From contig JAHWJF010000173.1 of NCBI GenBank assembly GCA_019348515.1, positions 1-7,332 on the forward strand: DNA of 7,332 bases, given 5' to 3'. The stretch is from Chloroflexota bacterium (GTDB taxonomy: Bacteria; Chloroflexota; Chloroflexia; Thermomicrobiales; UBA6265). The notes under the pieces are model-generated. The model searched no databases, was not told the origin of the DNA, and saw only the letters and a program-made list of their open reading frames with translations. A program made the translations under genes and the position numbers. Of this stretch, positions 1-6,998 are shown piece after piece (the stretch's first letter is position 1; each line of letters starts with the position of its first letter).

Positions 1-741
1 GTCGAGCACGTGGACGAGGACTTTCGTGCGACGCACGTGGCGGAGAAATTCGAGTCCCAGCCCGACGCCCTGTGCCGCTCCTCCGATGAGTCCGGGGATA
101 TCCGCCATGACGAAGATCTGCCCGTCAACGCCCCCTACACTGACGACCCCCAGGATCGGTTCCAGGGTCGTGAACGGGTAGTCGGCAATCTTTGGTCTGG
201 CGGCCGATGCGGCTGCCAGTAGCGTCGACTTTCCAGCGTTGGGGAGTCCCACGAGGCCCACGTCGGCGATCATCCTCAATTCGAGCCGCAGCCAGTGCTC
301 CTCACCTGGCTCACCTAGCTCGGCGAGTCGCGGCGCTTGCCGGGTCGAGGTCTTGAAGTGGACATTTCCCAGACCGCCGCGGCCGCCCCGCGCGACCACC
401 GCTTGCTCATTTGGCTCCGTCAAGTCAGCGAGAATCTCGCCCGACTCATCGTCCCAAACCACTGTCCCGGGCGGCACGTCCACAAATAGATCTTTGCCAT
501 TCTTGCCGTGTCGCTGCTGGCTACGGCCCGGACCGCCATTCTCGGCTTTGAACCGTGTCGTGAATTGAAACGGCAAGAGGCTCGTCAGGTTCGGTTTAGC
601 GCGCAGGTAGACAGTTCCGCCGCGTCCGCCGTCGCCACCGTCAGGTCCCCCGCGCGGCACGAACTTCTCGCGGCGAAATGACGCGGAGCCGTTGCCACCG
701 TCACCTGCTTTAACCCAGATTCTGGCTCGGTCGATGAGCAC
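1..741 (-). CDS. obg: Obg-family ribosome-assembly GTPase, N-terminal 247 residues (3' end cut off by the window)
   Basis: Obg/CgtA is a GTPase that binds the large ribosomal subunit and acts in its late assembly and in stress signalling. The visible part holds the glycine-rich Obg fold (about residues 1-156, with GGPDGGDGGRGG and ARGGRGGLGN), then the start of the G domain. G1 is GLPNAGKST at residues 165-173, the switch I segment DYPFTT begins at residue 187, and G3 is DIPGL from residue 214. The reading frame is open to base 1, ending in LVHVLD, so G4, G5 and any C-terminal domain lie outside; the full family length is usually above 400 residues. I chose the GTG at 741 because GGAGGA lies 4 bases upstream and the protein then begins MLIDRARIWVKAGDGGNG, like other Obg proteins. 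An in-frame ATG at 774 would add 11 residues and lacks such a site. Switch II reads GLIGGAAQGVGLG, where the family usually has Glu at two of these places. The gene follows rpoD on the same strand. Family assignment is near certain. Confidence 0.96.
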   Translation of the reverse strand, partial: MLIDRARIWVKAGDGGNGSASFRREKFVPRGGPDGGDGGRGGTVYLRAKPNLTSLLPFQFTTRFKAENGGPGRSQQRHGKNGKDLFVDVPPGTVVWDDESGEILADLTEPNEQAVVARGGRGGLGNVHFKTSTRQAPRLAELGEPGEEHWLRLELRMIADVGLVGLPNAGKSTLLAAASAARPKIADYPFTTLEPILGVVSVGGVDGQIFVMADIPGLIGGAAQGVGLGLEFLRHVRRTKVLVHVLD

Positions 742-745
742 GAGA

Positions 746-751
746 TCCTCC
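746..751 (-). promoter_or_regulatory. Ribosome binding site that decides the obg start
   Basis: GGAGGA on the minus strand is followed by four bases (TCTC) and then the GTG at 741. It is a near-perfect Shine-Dalgarno match at usable spacing. It lies inside the extra codons that would be translated from the upstream ATG at 774, so it argues for the GTG as the true start. Confidence 0.7.
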
Positions 752-791
752 AGCCTGAACCCGTCACCCGGCATTCGGTCAATCAGGAATC

Positions 792-855
792 GCGGTGGGT
801 CGCCTTGCCGAGTGGCGGAGGAACCTTGCCCTGGATCTGGCCGGAAGCCCACCGC
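792..855 (-). repeat. Inverted repeat in the rpoD-obg gap
   Basis: An exact 8-base inverted repeat (GCGGTGGG at 792-799, CCCACCGC at 848-855) encloses 48 bases in the 128-bp gap between the rpoD stop and the obg start. No T-run follows it on the minus strand, so it does not look like an intrinsic terminator. Read-through from rpoD into obg is therefore possible. One 8-base pair in so GC-rich a gap could arise by chance. I see no other clear signal in this gap and no obvious promoter. Confidence 0.3.
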
Positions 856-869
856 TCCTGGCAGTTCGG

Positions 870-2591
870 CTAGTCGAGGTAGTCCTTCAGTTTCTTTGAC
901 CGGCTTGGATGGCGCAACTTTCGCAAAGCCTTCGCCTCTATCTGCCGGATCCGCTCGCGGGTGACGCCAAACGCCTTTCCAACCTCTTCCAGGGTTCTCG
1001 TTCTTCCGTCGTCTAGCCCGAAGCGCATGGCCAGCACTTGTCTCTCGCGTTCCGAGAGCGTGCCCAATACATCGTCCATCTGCTCTTTGAGCATCTTCCG
1101 TGATGCGGCGTCCGCCGGCGCGAGGATCTTGTGGTCTTCGATAAAGTCTCCGAGGCTGCTATCCTCTTCTTCCCCGATGGGCATCTCGAGCGAGATCGGC
1201 TCCTGGGAGATCTTGATAATCTCGCGAACTCGATCGGCATCCAACTCCATTTCGGCGCCGATTTCTTCCGAGGTAGGTTCGCGGCCGAGTTCTTGCTGCA
1301 GTCGGCGCGATGTCCGGATCAGGCGATTTATCGTCTCGACCATGTGCACGGGAATCCGGATTGTTCGCGCTTGGTCGGCAATGGCGCGGGTAATGGCCTG
1401 CCGGATCCACCAGGTCGCGTAGGTGCTGAACTTGAAACCCTTGTGATGTTGGAACTTCTCAACCGCGCGAATAAGCCCAAGATTCCCTTCCTGAATGAGA
1501 TCCAGCATCGACATGCCGCGGCCGACATATTTCTTGGCGACAGAGACAACCAACCTCAGGTTTGCTTCAGTCAAAGCAACCTTTGCCGCTTCCCCGTCCT
1601 GTATCGCTCGCTCCCAGCAACGCTCGAGGGCCGGGACATCACGCCGGAGACTCTCGAGGATGAACGACTCCTCGGGCCACGGCTCGGAACTGGTCTGTCG
1701 CAACAAATCGTGAATCTGAATGGGGAGGAGCTCCCACTCGACGACTCGCCGCCGCAACGATTCCTCGAGCTGTTCCGGCGCGAGGTCCAGACGCTGCGAT
1801 GCGGCCGCGATCGCGTCCTCGGGGAACCGCGTGATGGGGAGCGCAACGCTGAGGCAGTATTCGCGATCTGTGTGGTCGAAGAGGCCGGCCTCCTTCAGCA
1901 GTACCTCGACGTGCGACCATCCATCACGGAAGGCACGAAAGATCTCCACCCCGACGATGTCGGCGCCAGGTTGACTGGCGGGCTCATTACGTAGCTTCGC
2001 CTTGAGGGAGCGGAGATACTCCCCCTTCTCCATCGCCTTTGCCAGCTCGACCTCTCGTTCGCCGGTGAGCAATGCGACTCGGCCGATCTCGCGGAGATAC
2101 ATCCGTACCGGATCGTCCAGCCCGGTGCTGGCAGAATCGGGGGTCGGCGTGCTGGTCCGCGAATCGACCGTCGCGACTCGTTGCTCGCCCTCGCGAACGA
2201 GATGCTCGGCCGCCGTGGCGCCGTCCAGAGCAAGATCTTCGAAGCCAAGAGGTGGGTCGCCAACCTGACGAAGCACGTCTGCTGGCGGGTCGGAGAAGTC
2301 CTCGAGGAGTTCATCAAGGGCGAAGACTTCGCTGGCGGCGAGGGACAACTCTCCACTTACCGGGTTGGGGCCGCCGTCTTTCGGGTCACCGCTTCCGTTG
2401 GCACCAACGAGGGTCGGCTGTGCAATGGATGCTGAAGTGTGCTCCTCGATGTCGTCGTCGGCTGCGCCGCGCCCATGGTGGTGCGCGGACACGTCCGTGT
2501 CGTCCGCGGAAGGTTCTCCTACTCGATCGACACGGCGGTCGACTTGGGGATCCGGCACTGTCACGTCATTTTGGGCGGCGGGGATCGGCAT
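870..2591 (-). CDS. rpoD: Primary (housekeeping) RNA polymerase sigma factor, sigma-70 group 1 type
   Basis: This protein directs core RNA polymerase to -10/-35 promoters; the gene is also called sigA. It has 573 residues. Residues 1-156 are acidic and low in complexity, with no region 1.1 that I can recognise. Region 1.2 spans about 159-191 (DDPVRMYLREIGRVALLTGE). A helical spacer of about 130 residues (200-330) follows, in the place of the non-conserved region. Region 2 covers about 340-411 and contains NLRLVVSVAKKYVGRGM and the -10-reading YATWWIRQAITRAI at 391-404. Region 3 is about 415-490. Region 4 is about 500-573, with the -35-binding helix-turn-helix TLEEVGKAFGVTRERIRQIE at 533-552. 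All core DNA-contact motifs look intact. An in-frame TGA lies 6 bases before the ATG at 2591, so no earlier start is possible; the ribosome binding site is weak. The gene lies between lysA and obg. The function is secure. Whether it is the only primary sigma factor of the organism cannot be seen here. Confidence 0.96.
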   Translation of the reverse strand: MPIPAAQNDVTVPDPQVDRRVDRVGEPSADDTDVSAHHHGRGAADDDIEEHTSASIAQPTLVGANGSGDPKDGGPNPVSGELSLAASEVFALDELLEDFSDPPADVLRQVGDPPLGFEDLALDGATAAEHLVREGEQRVATVDSRTSTPTPDSASTGLDDPVRMYLREIGRVALLTGEREVELAKAMEKGEYLRSLKAKLRNEPASQPGADIVGVEIFRAFRDGWSHVEVLLKEAGLFDHTDREYCLSVALPITRFPEDAIAAASQRLDLAPEQLEESLRRRVVEWELLPIQIHDLLRQTSSEPWPEESFILESLRRDVPALERCWERAIQDGEAAKVALTEANLRLVVSVAKKYVGRGMSMLDLIQEGNLGLIRAVEKFQHHKGFKFSTYATWWIRQAITRAIADQARTIRIPVHMVETINRLIRTSRRLQQELGREPTSEEIGAEMELDADRVREIIKISQEPISLEMPIGEEEDSSLGDFIEDHKILAPADAASRKMLKEQMDDVLGTLSERERQVLAMRFGLDDGRTRTLEEVGKAFGVTRERIRQIEAKALRKLRHPSRSKKLKDYLD

Positions 2592-2700
2592 CGATCAGCT
2601 CTGCCTCGCGCATGGAATCAGCCGGCTCGCCGCCTGAATGCCTGAAAATAGGTCGGTTCACTCGCTCTTCCCGGCATAGATGTGATGGGATCAGGCTCGA

Positions 2701-2725
2701 ATGAAAGGGCCCGAGATGCGGGGCC
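2701..2725 (-). terminator. Weak terminator-like hairpin downstream of lysA
   Basis: About 60 bases after the lysA stop on the minus strand, GGCCCCG and CGGGCC can pair across a CATCT loop (plus-strand 2708-2725, six pairs with one bulged C). The short T-rich tract CTTTCAT follows. The stem is short and the tract is interrupted, so termination would be partial at best. It sits in the 194-bp gap before rpoD. I found no convincing -10/-35 pair for rpoD in the rest of that gap. Confidence 0.3.
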
Positions 2726-2785
2726 GGTTCCGTGGCCTGTGCGCTCCCTCTCGCGCTACAGAACCGTGTCCGGGGCGCACGAACG

Positions 2786-4147
2786 CTACAACGAACGTTT
2801 CCCGGCTGACAAGGAACCAGGGTCCATAGAAATATCGGCTGCTTCGGTGCAAATATCACCTCGGAGCAAATCCTGGTAGGACTCCCGCTGCCGTATGAGG
2901 ATTGCCCGCCCCTCATGAACGAGCACTACCGCCGGCCTGGGCGTGAGATTGTAGTTGCTCGCCATGGCGAGACAATACGCTCCCGTCATCGGCACGGCCA
3001 GCAGGTCTCCAGCGTCAAGAGCGGGAAGCATCGCATCCTGGATGAGGATATCGCCCGACTCACAATACTTCCCGGCGATCGTGACGGGTAGGAGCTGCTC
3101 GCCCTCTGGGTCGCGATTGGCAAGCGCAACCGTATATTGGGCTCCATAGAGGGCCGGACGAATGTTATCGGCCATTCCTCCATCGACCGATATGTAGGTG
3201 CGGACTCCAGCGATTGTTTTTCGTGCCCCAACTTCGTAGAGAGTTACCGCCGCCGGCGCGATGATGGCCCGCCCCGGTTCGACCACGAGAACCGGCGAAT
3301 GGAATCCGTACCTCAGGCAGCCACGCTCTATCGCCCTCGCCGTCGCGTTGGCCCACTCGTCGATGGAGACGTCGCCGCCCGAAGCGTCATCGGCAACACC
3401 GAAACCGCCTCCGGGAATAATGACCTCCGGCGTCGCGCCAAGTCGATCGCGAACTTCGCCGGCAAACGCCATGATCTCGTCAATCGTTTGCTCTACGAGA
3501 AGAGGATCGAATATTTGAGAACCCACATGAGCGTGGTAGCCGACGAGACGCAAGCTTTCAGACTCGCAGACCCTTGCCGCCGCACTCGCGGCCTGTCCAT
3601 CCCAAATCGGGAAGCCGAACTTTGAATCCACGGCGCCCGTGCGCATCTTATGGTGTGTATGGGGATCGACACCCGGGTTCAGGCGCAGAACGACCTCGAT
3701 CTCTCGGTCGGATTCACGGGACACGGCTTCGAGCAGGGTAATCTCGAGGTCGTTGTCGACGGCGACAAGTCCCACCCCGGCCGCAACGGCCTCCTGAAGT
3801 TCGGCGCGGCTCTTATTGTTGCCGTGAAAGATCATGTCGGAGGGAGGAACCCCAGCCACCAGTCCGGCGTAGATCTCGCCTCCCGAGACCACGTCGAGGC
3901 CACATCGCTCTTCCACCAGAATCCGCATTAAAGCGGGCGATAGATACGCTTTGCCGGCGTACACGATTCGTGTTCGGTCGTAAGCCCGGAGGAACGCGTC
4001 CCGGATCGATCTTGCCCTCGACCGCAAGGTTTCCTCGTCAAACACATAGAGGGGGGTGCCGAACTCACGAGCGAGGGTCAAAGCGGAAACGCCTCCAACC
4101 TCGATTTCGCCGAGAGTGGTGCGGCGTGTGGTTACGGGCCAGGTCAT
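2786..4147 (-). CDS. lysA: Diaminopimelate decarboxylase
   Basis: LysA is a cytoplasmic PLP enzyme that decarboxylates meso-2,6-diaminopimelate to L-lysine, the last step of the DAP pathway. The product has 453 residues, near the upper end of the usual family range. It has the fold-type III (alanine-racemase-like) barrel, then the C-terminal beta domain. The Schiff-base lysine is K66 in YAGKAY. Other family motifs are HVGSQIFD (207-214), the phosphate-binding GGGFG (246-250), EPGRAI (290-295), VDGGMADNIRPALYGA, the subunit-interface active-site segment KYCESGDIL with C362 and E363, and GAYCLAMASNYN (389-400). The ATG at 4147 has only a weak upstream purine stretch (AAGCGAGA). No other lysine-pathway gene is next to it. 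Its neighbour downstream is rpoD, and the divergent gene is an ABC-F ATPase. No lysine riboswitch fits in the short leader. Related arginine or ornithine decarboxylases share the fold, but the CESGD and GAYCLAMASNYN motifs favour LysA. Confidence 0.95.
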   Translation of the reverse strand: MTWPVTTRRTTLGEIEVGGVSALTLAREFGTPLYVFDEETLRSRARSIRDAFLRAYDRTRIVYAGKAYLSPALMRILVEERCGLDVVSGGEIYAGLVAGVPPSDMIFHGNNKSRAELQEAVAAGVGLVAVDNDLEITLLEAVSRESDREIEVVLRLNPGVDPHTHHKMRTGAVDSKFGFPIWDGQAASAAARVCESESLRLVGYHAHVGSQIFDPLLVEQTIDEIMAFAGEVRDRLGATPEVIIPGGGFGVADDASGGDVSIDEWANATARAIERGCLRYGFHSPVLVVEPGRAIIAPAAVTLYEVGARKTIAGVRTYISVDGGMADNIRPALYGAQYTVALANRDPEGEQLLPVTIAGKYCESGDILIQDAMLPALDAGDLLAVPMTGAYCLAMASNYNLTPRPAVVLVHEGRAILIRQRESYQDLLRGDICTEAADISMDPGSLSAGKRSL

Positions 4148-4218
4148 GAATCTCGCTTCTGTCCAACGCGAGGGACTATGCCTCCGCTCCAGACTTCATC
4201 TCGCCTTTAGAGACCGCA

Positions 4219-4247
4219 AGTCTAGAAGCGTACGGCGAGCGCTGCAA
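4219..4247 (-). promoter_or_regulatory. Candidate lysA promoter
   Basis: On the minus strand, TTGCAG (4247-4242) and TAGACT (4224-4219) are separated by exactly 17 bases. They match the sigma-70 consensus at 3 of 6 and 4 of 6 positions. Transcription would begin near 4212, giving a leader of about 65 bases before the lysA ATG. The match is modest and was found by eye. Confidence 0.33.
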
Positions 4248-4256
4248 TACCAGAGC

Positions 4257-4285
4257 CAGGCAGCGGGAACGGAGACGGGTATACT
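4257..4285 (+). promoter_or_regulatory. Candidate promoter of the ABC-F/coaE operon
   Basis: TATACT at 4280-4285 matches the -10 consensus at 5 of 6 positions. CAGGCA at 4257-4262 lies 17 bases upstream and is a poor -35 element (3 of 6). Transcription would start near 4292, leaving a leader of about 70 bases. With the candidate lysA promoter, this makes a back-to-back pair with nine bases between the two -35 elements. Confidence 0.35.
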
Positions 4286-4359
4286 CGCGTCGGATCGATA
4301 GCGCTTCTCCGGTGTCCTGAGAGTCTGTATTACGCAACGAGTGAGTTTGTCCGCCTGCT

Positions 4360-6309
4360 ATGCCTCCTATGACAGTCCTAACCGTCAATAATCTCGCCAA
4401 GTCATACGGCCCCGACGAGGTTTTTCGCGACATTTCGTTCCAGGTCGCTGACCGGGAGCACGTTGCGCTCGTCGGCGTAAACGGCGCTGGGAAATCAACC
4501 CTGCTCCGGGCTATCGCGGGAGTTGAACCGGCTTCCGCAGGAGAGGTTTCAATCGCGCGTGGAGCCAGGGTCGCTGTTCTCACGCAGGAGCCGCGTTTCG
4601 AGAGCGATCGGTCAGTGCGCCAGGAGGCCCAACTCGCGTTCGATGAAGCGCTCACCGCGATGGCCCGGATGCGTGAGCTCGAATCGGCAATGCAGGCCGC
4701 CACTGGAGATTCGCTGGACGAGCTCTTCGGGGAATATGAACGCCTGAGCCTTCACTTTGAAGTTTCGGGCGGCTTTGACGTCGAGCATCGAACCGATGAA
4801 GTGTTGATGGGTCTTGGGTTCAATGCCGAACAAATGGACGAGCCGGTACGAACGCTTAGCGGCGGACAGAAAACGCGAGTCGCCCTCGCCAAGGCACTCC
4901 TTGCCGACCCGGATCTTCTCCTCCTGGACGAGCCCACAAATCATCTCGATCTCGAAATGATCGAGTGGCTGGAGGGTTTCCTCGCATCCTGGCGCGGCGC
5001 GTTTCTCGTCGTCTCGCACGATCGCTATTTCCTCGACCGGGTGACCAACCGGACCCTGGACCTCTCGTTTGGGCGGCTCGAAGACTACCCCGCCCCATAT
5101 GCGCGATACCTTCAGTTGCGCGAAGAGCGGTTGGCGCGCCGGCTCCAGGAATACGAAGAACAGCAAGAATTGATTGCCCGGACCGAGGAATTCATCCGGC
5201 GCTATAAGGCCGGGCAGCGCGCCCGGGAAGCCAAGGGCCGCCAGACGCGGCTCGACCGCCTCGAAAGGATCGACCGCCCGCAGGAGCAAGCGAGTCTCAC
5301 GTTGCGGGTGCAACCGACCATACGTAGCGGACGCGAGGTCCTGACAGCTACGGCTCTCGGGGTTGGATACGCCGGTGCCGGCAACGGGCGGGTGCTGGTG
5401 ACCACGCCCGAGCTGCGAGTCGAGCGGGGCGATCGCGTCGCGATCATCGGTCCGAATGGCAGCGGCAAATCGACGCTTCTGAGGTCGATGGTCGGTGAGC
5501 TTCATCCGCTCTCCGGGAGGGTCGGGTTTGGCACAAACGTCAAGGTCGGCTATTACGCTCAGGGCCACGAGGGTCTTCCGGTTGAAGGATCACCCCTCTC
5601 GATCCTCCTCAGTACCCAGCCGATGGGCGAAGAAGCGGCGAGAACCTACCTCGCTCGTTTCCTCTTCAGGGGAGAGGAGGTTCATCGCCCGATTAGCGCA
5701 CTCTCCGGCGGAGAGCGGTCGCGGCTGGCGCTGGCCTGTCTCCTCGTAGAGGGCGCGAACCTGTTGATCCTCGACGAGCCGACAAATCACCTCGACATCC
5801 AATCACGCGAAACGCTCGAGGAGATGTTGACCGCATACGACGGAACGGTCATCTTCGTCTCGCACGACCGGTTCTTTATTGACCGGGTTGCCATCAGGGT
5901 CTGGGATGTGGCCGGGGGGAAACTTGTTCCGTACCTCGGAAACTACACCGACATGGCCAGGCAGAAAGCACGAGTGAGCGCTCCCGTTGCCCCCGTGGTG
6001 AACCCAAAGCCTTCTCCTGGAGCGACCGCGACCGAGGTGAGACCGAACCCTCGACGAGCAGGACAGGAGAGCGAGTCTCGACTTCAGAAGCGATTGATCT
6101 CCACGGAGCGCGAGATCAGCCGCCTGGAAGGGCGGCTCAATGAGCTGAGCGATGCCATTGCGATCGCCGGCATCGATGGTAATCGTCAACGTTTGGAAAG
6201 CCTTGGGGTCGAATACGCTGACGCCGAGGTCCAGCTTGACGGTGCATATCAACTCTGGAATGAGCTGAACGAACAGATCGAATCACTGGCTATGACCGCA
6301 CCGGCTTGA
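4360..6309 (+). CDS. ABC-F family ATPase (ribosome-associated, non-transport)
   Basis: The 649-residue protein has two ABC ATPase domains in one chain and no membrane segment. This is the ABC-F plan; characterised members bind the ribosomal E site and affect translation or antibiotic resistance. Domain 1 has Walker A GVNGAGKST (39-47), signature LSGGQ (166-170), Walker B LLLLDEPTNHLD (186-197) and switch SHDR (219-222). A charged helical linker follows (about 240-325), with YKAGQRAREAKGR typical of the tRNA-facing interdomain arm. Domain 2 has GPNGSGKST (364-372), LSGGE (448-452), LILDEPTNHLD and SHDR (501-504). Both catalytic glutamates (E191, E473) are present. A proline-rich hinge (about 541-565) leads to a C-terminal coiled coil (about 570-645), as in Uup/YdiF-like members. 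The start could be ATG 4360 or ATG 4369 (MTVLTVNNLAKSYG); neither has a good ribosome binding site. It is the first gene of a coupled operon with coaE. I cannot place it in a subfamily. Confidence 0.93.
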   Translation: MPPMTVLTVNNLAKSYGPDEVFRDISFQVADREHVALVGVNGAGKSTLLRAIAGVEPASAGEVSIARGARVAVLTQEPRFESDRSVRQEAQLAFDEALTAMARMRELESAMQAATGDSLDELFGEYERLSLHFEVSGGFDVEHRTDEVLMGLGFNAEQMDEPVRTLSGGQKTRVALAKALLADPDLLLLDEPTNHLDLEMIEWLEGFLASWRGAFLVVSHDRYFLDRVTNRTLDLSFGRLEDYPAPYARYLQLREERLARRLQEYEEQQELIARTEEFIRRYKAGQRAREAKGRQTRLDRLERIDRPQEQASLTLRVQPTIRSGREVLTATALGVGYAGAGNGRVLVTTPELRVERGDRVAIIGPNGSGKSTLLRSMVGELHPLSGRVGFGTNVKVGYYAQGHEGLPVEGSPLSILLSTQPMGEEAARTYLARFLFRGEEVHRPISALSGGERSRLALACLLVEGANLLILDEPTNHLDIQSRETLEEMLTAYDGTVIFVSHDRFFIDRVAIRVWDVAGGKLVPYLGNYTDMARQKARVSAPVAPVVNPKPSPGATATEVRPNPRRAGQESESRLQKRLISTEREISRLEGRLNELSDAIAIAGIDGNRQRLESLGVEYADAEVQLDGAYQLWNELNEQIESLAMTAPA

Positions 6310-6998
6310 TGCAGTTTGACGACGCGAAAGCCCGACAAGGCCGCCAGCCCGAGAAGCGGCGCATCGTCATTGGTTTGACCGGACCGATAGCCTCGGGAAA
6401 GTCGACGGTCGCGAGTTACCTGCGAGAGAGAGGCGCAGACATCGTAGACGCGGATCGCGTCTATAGATCGCTCCTCGCACCTGGTTCGGAATTGGCGCGC
6501 CGGATTGTGGCCCGCTTCGGACCCGGCGTGGTCGCGGCGAACGGTGATATCGACCGCTCCGCGCTTGGAGATCTGGTCTTCCAGGACGCCGACGCGCTTG
6601 CCGATTTAGACCAGATCACGCATCCGAAAGTCGTCGATGAGATTCGAACCATGATAGATCGATCGAATGCACCGGTGGTCGTGGTCGAGGCGATCAAACT
6701 GGCGCAATCCGGGCTGGCATCAGACATCGATTCATTGTGGCTGGTGACCGCTGACGAGGCGACACGATTACAGCGGCTGATGACGCGCGCCGGGATGGAT
6801 GAAGCGAAGGCCCGGGCGAGGATCGCGGCCGCCTCAGGACGCGTTCCCGACGGCATTCGAGTCGATTTTGCGATCGACAACTCGGGTGACATCGGCGCCA
6901 CGCTACGCGCGGTTGACGACGCGTGGCAGGCGCTGCTCTCTGACAAGATGGATACGCGTCAGCACGAGATCGTGCCCACGCAAGAGGAGCCCTCGTGA
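6309..6998 (+). CDS. coaE: Dephospho-CoA kinase
   Basis: CoaE phosphorylates the 3'-hydroxyl of dephospho-CoA with ATP, the last step of coenzyme A synthesis, in the cytoplasm. The product has 229 residues, slightly longer than the usual 200 or so because of a 17-residue basic N-terminal extension and a polar tail. The P-loop is GPIASGKST (25-33), followed by DAD (47-49) and ITHP (103-106). VVVEAIKL (124-131) stands at the substrate-site position where many homologues have a DVPLLFE-like motif. A lid region (LMTRAGMDEAKARARIAAASG) and DFAIDNSGD follow. The ATG at 6309 shares its A with the ABC-F stop TGA. A TTG at 6306 would add one residue. There is no ribosome binding site, so translation probably depends on coupling to the ABC-F gene. 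The lid reads RIAAA where RIxxQ is common. Assignment is firm. Confidence 0.93.
   Translation: MQFDDAKARQGRQPEKRRIVIGLTGPIASGKSTVASYLRERGADIVDADRVYRSLLAPGSELARRIVARFGPGVVAANGDIDRSALGDLVFQDADALADLDQITHPKVVDEIRTMIDRSNAPVVVVEAIKLAQSGLASDIDSLWLVTADEATRLQRLMTRAGMDEAKARARIAAASGRVPDGIRVDFAIDNSGDIGATLRAVDDAWQALLSDKMDTRQHEIVPTQEEPS
6984..6989 (+). promoter_or_regulatory. Ribosome binding site for the DsbA-like gene
   Basis: GAGGAG ends five bases before the GTG at 6995, inside the last codons of coaE. It supports that GTG as the start and the 4-base GTGA overlap with the coaE stop. Confidence 0.7.

Noticed and set aside
239..568. Plus-strand frame of 109 codons at the left end
   Set aside because: The minus strand here encodes clear Obg motifs over the same bases.
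742..869. Intrinsic terminator between rpoD and obg
   Set aside because: The only clear inverted repeat has a 48-base loop and no following T-run.
1131..1994. A 287-codon plus-strand open frame antisense to rpoD
   Set aside because: It lies wholly within the well-supported sigma factor gene, has no recognisable domain, and is expected from high-GC codon use on the opposite strand.
2072..2704. A 210-codon plus-strand frame over the rpoD 5' part and the upstream gap
   Set aside because: Its translation is Arg/Gly/Pro-rich with no recognisable motif. It is the shadow of the low-complexity sigma N-terminus.
2754..2790. Direct repeat TGTAGCG (minus strand), two copies 30 bases apart at the lysA 3' end
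   Set aside because: One copy contains the lysA stop codon. Two 7-base copies are too little to claim a functional repeat.
4148..4359. Lysine riboswitch upstream of lysA
   Set aside because: A lysine riboswitch aptamer needs roughly 170 or more bases of structured leader. From the likely promoter the leader is about 65 bases, and I saw no matching stem pattern.
4612..5568. A 318-codon minus-strand open frame antisense to the ABC-F gene
   Set aside because: The sense strand encodes an intact twin-ATPase protein with all motifs. The antisense translation shows no family motif.
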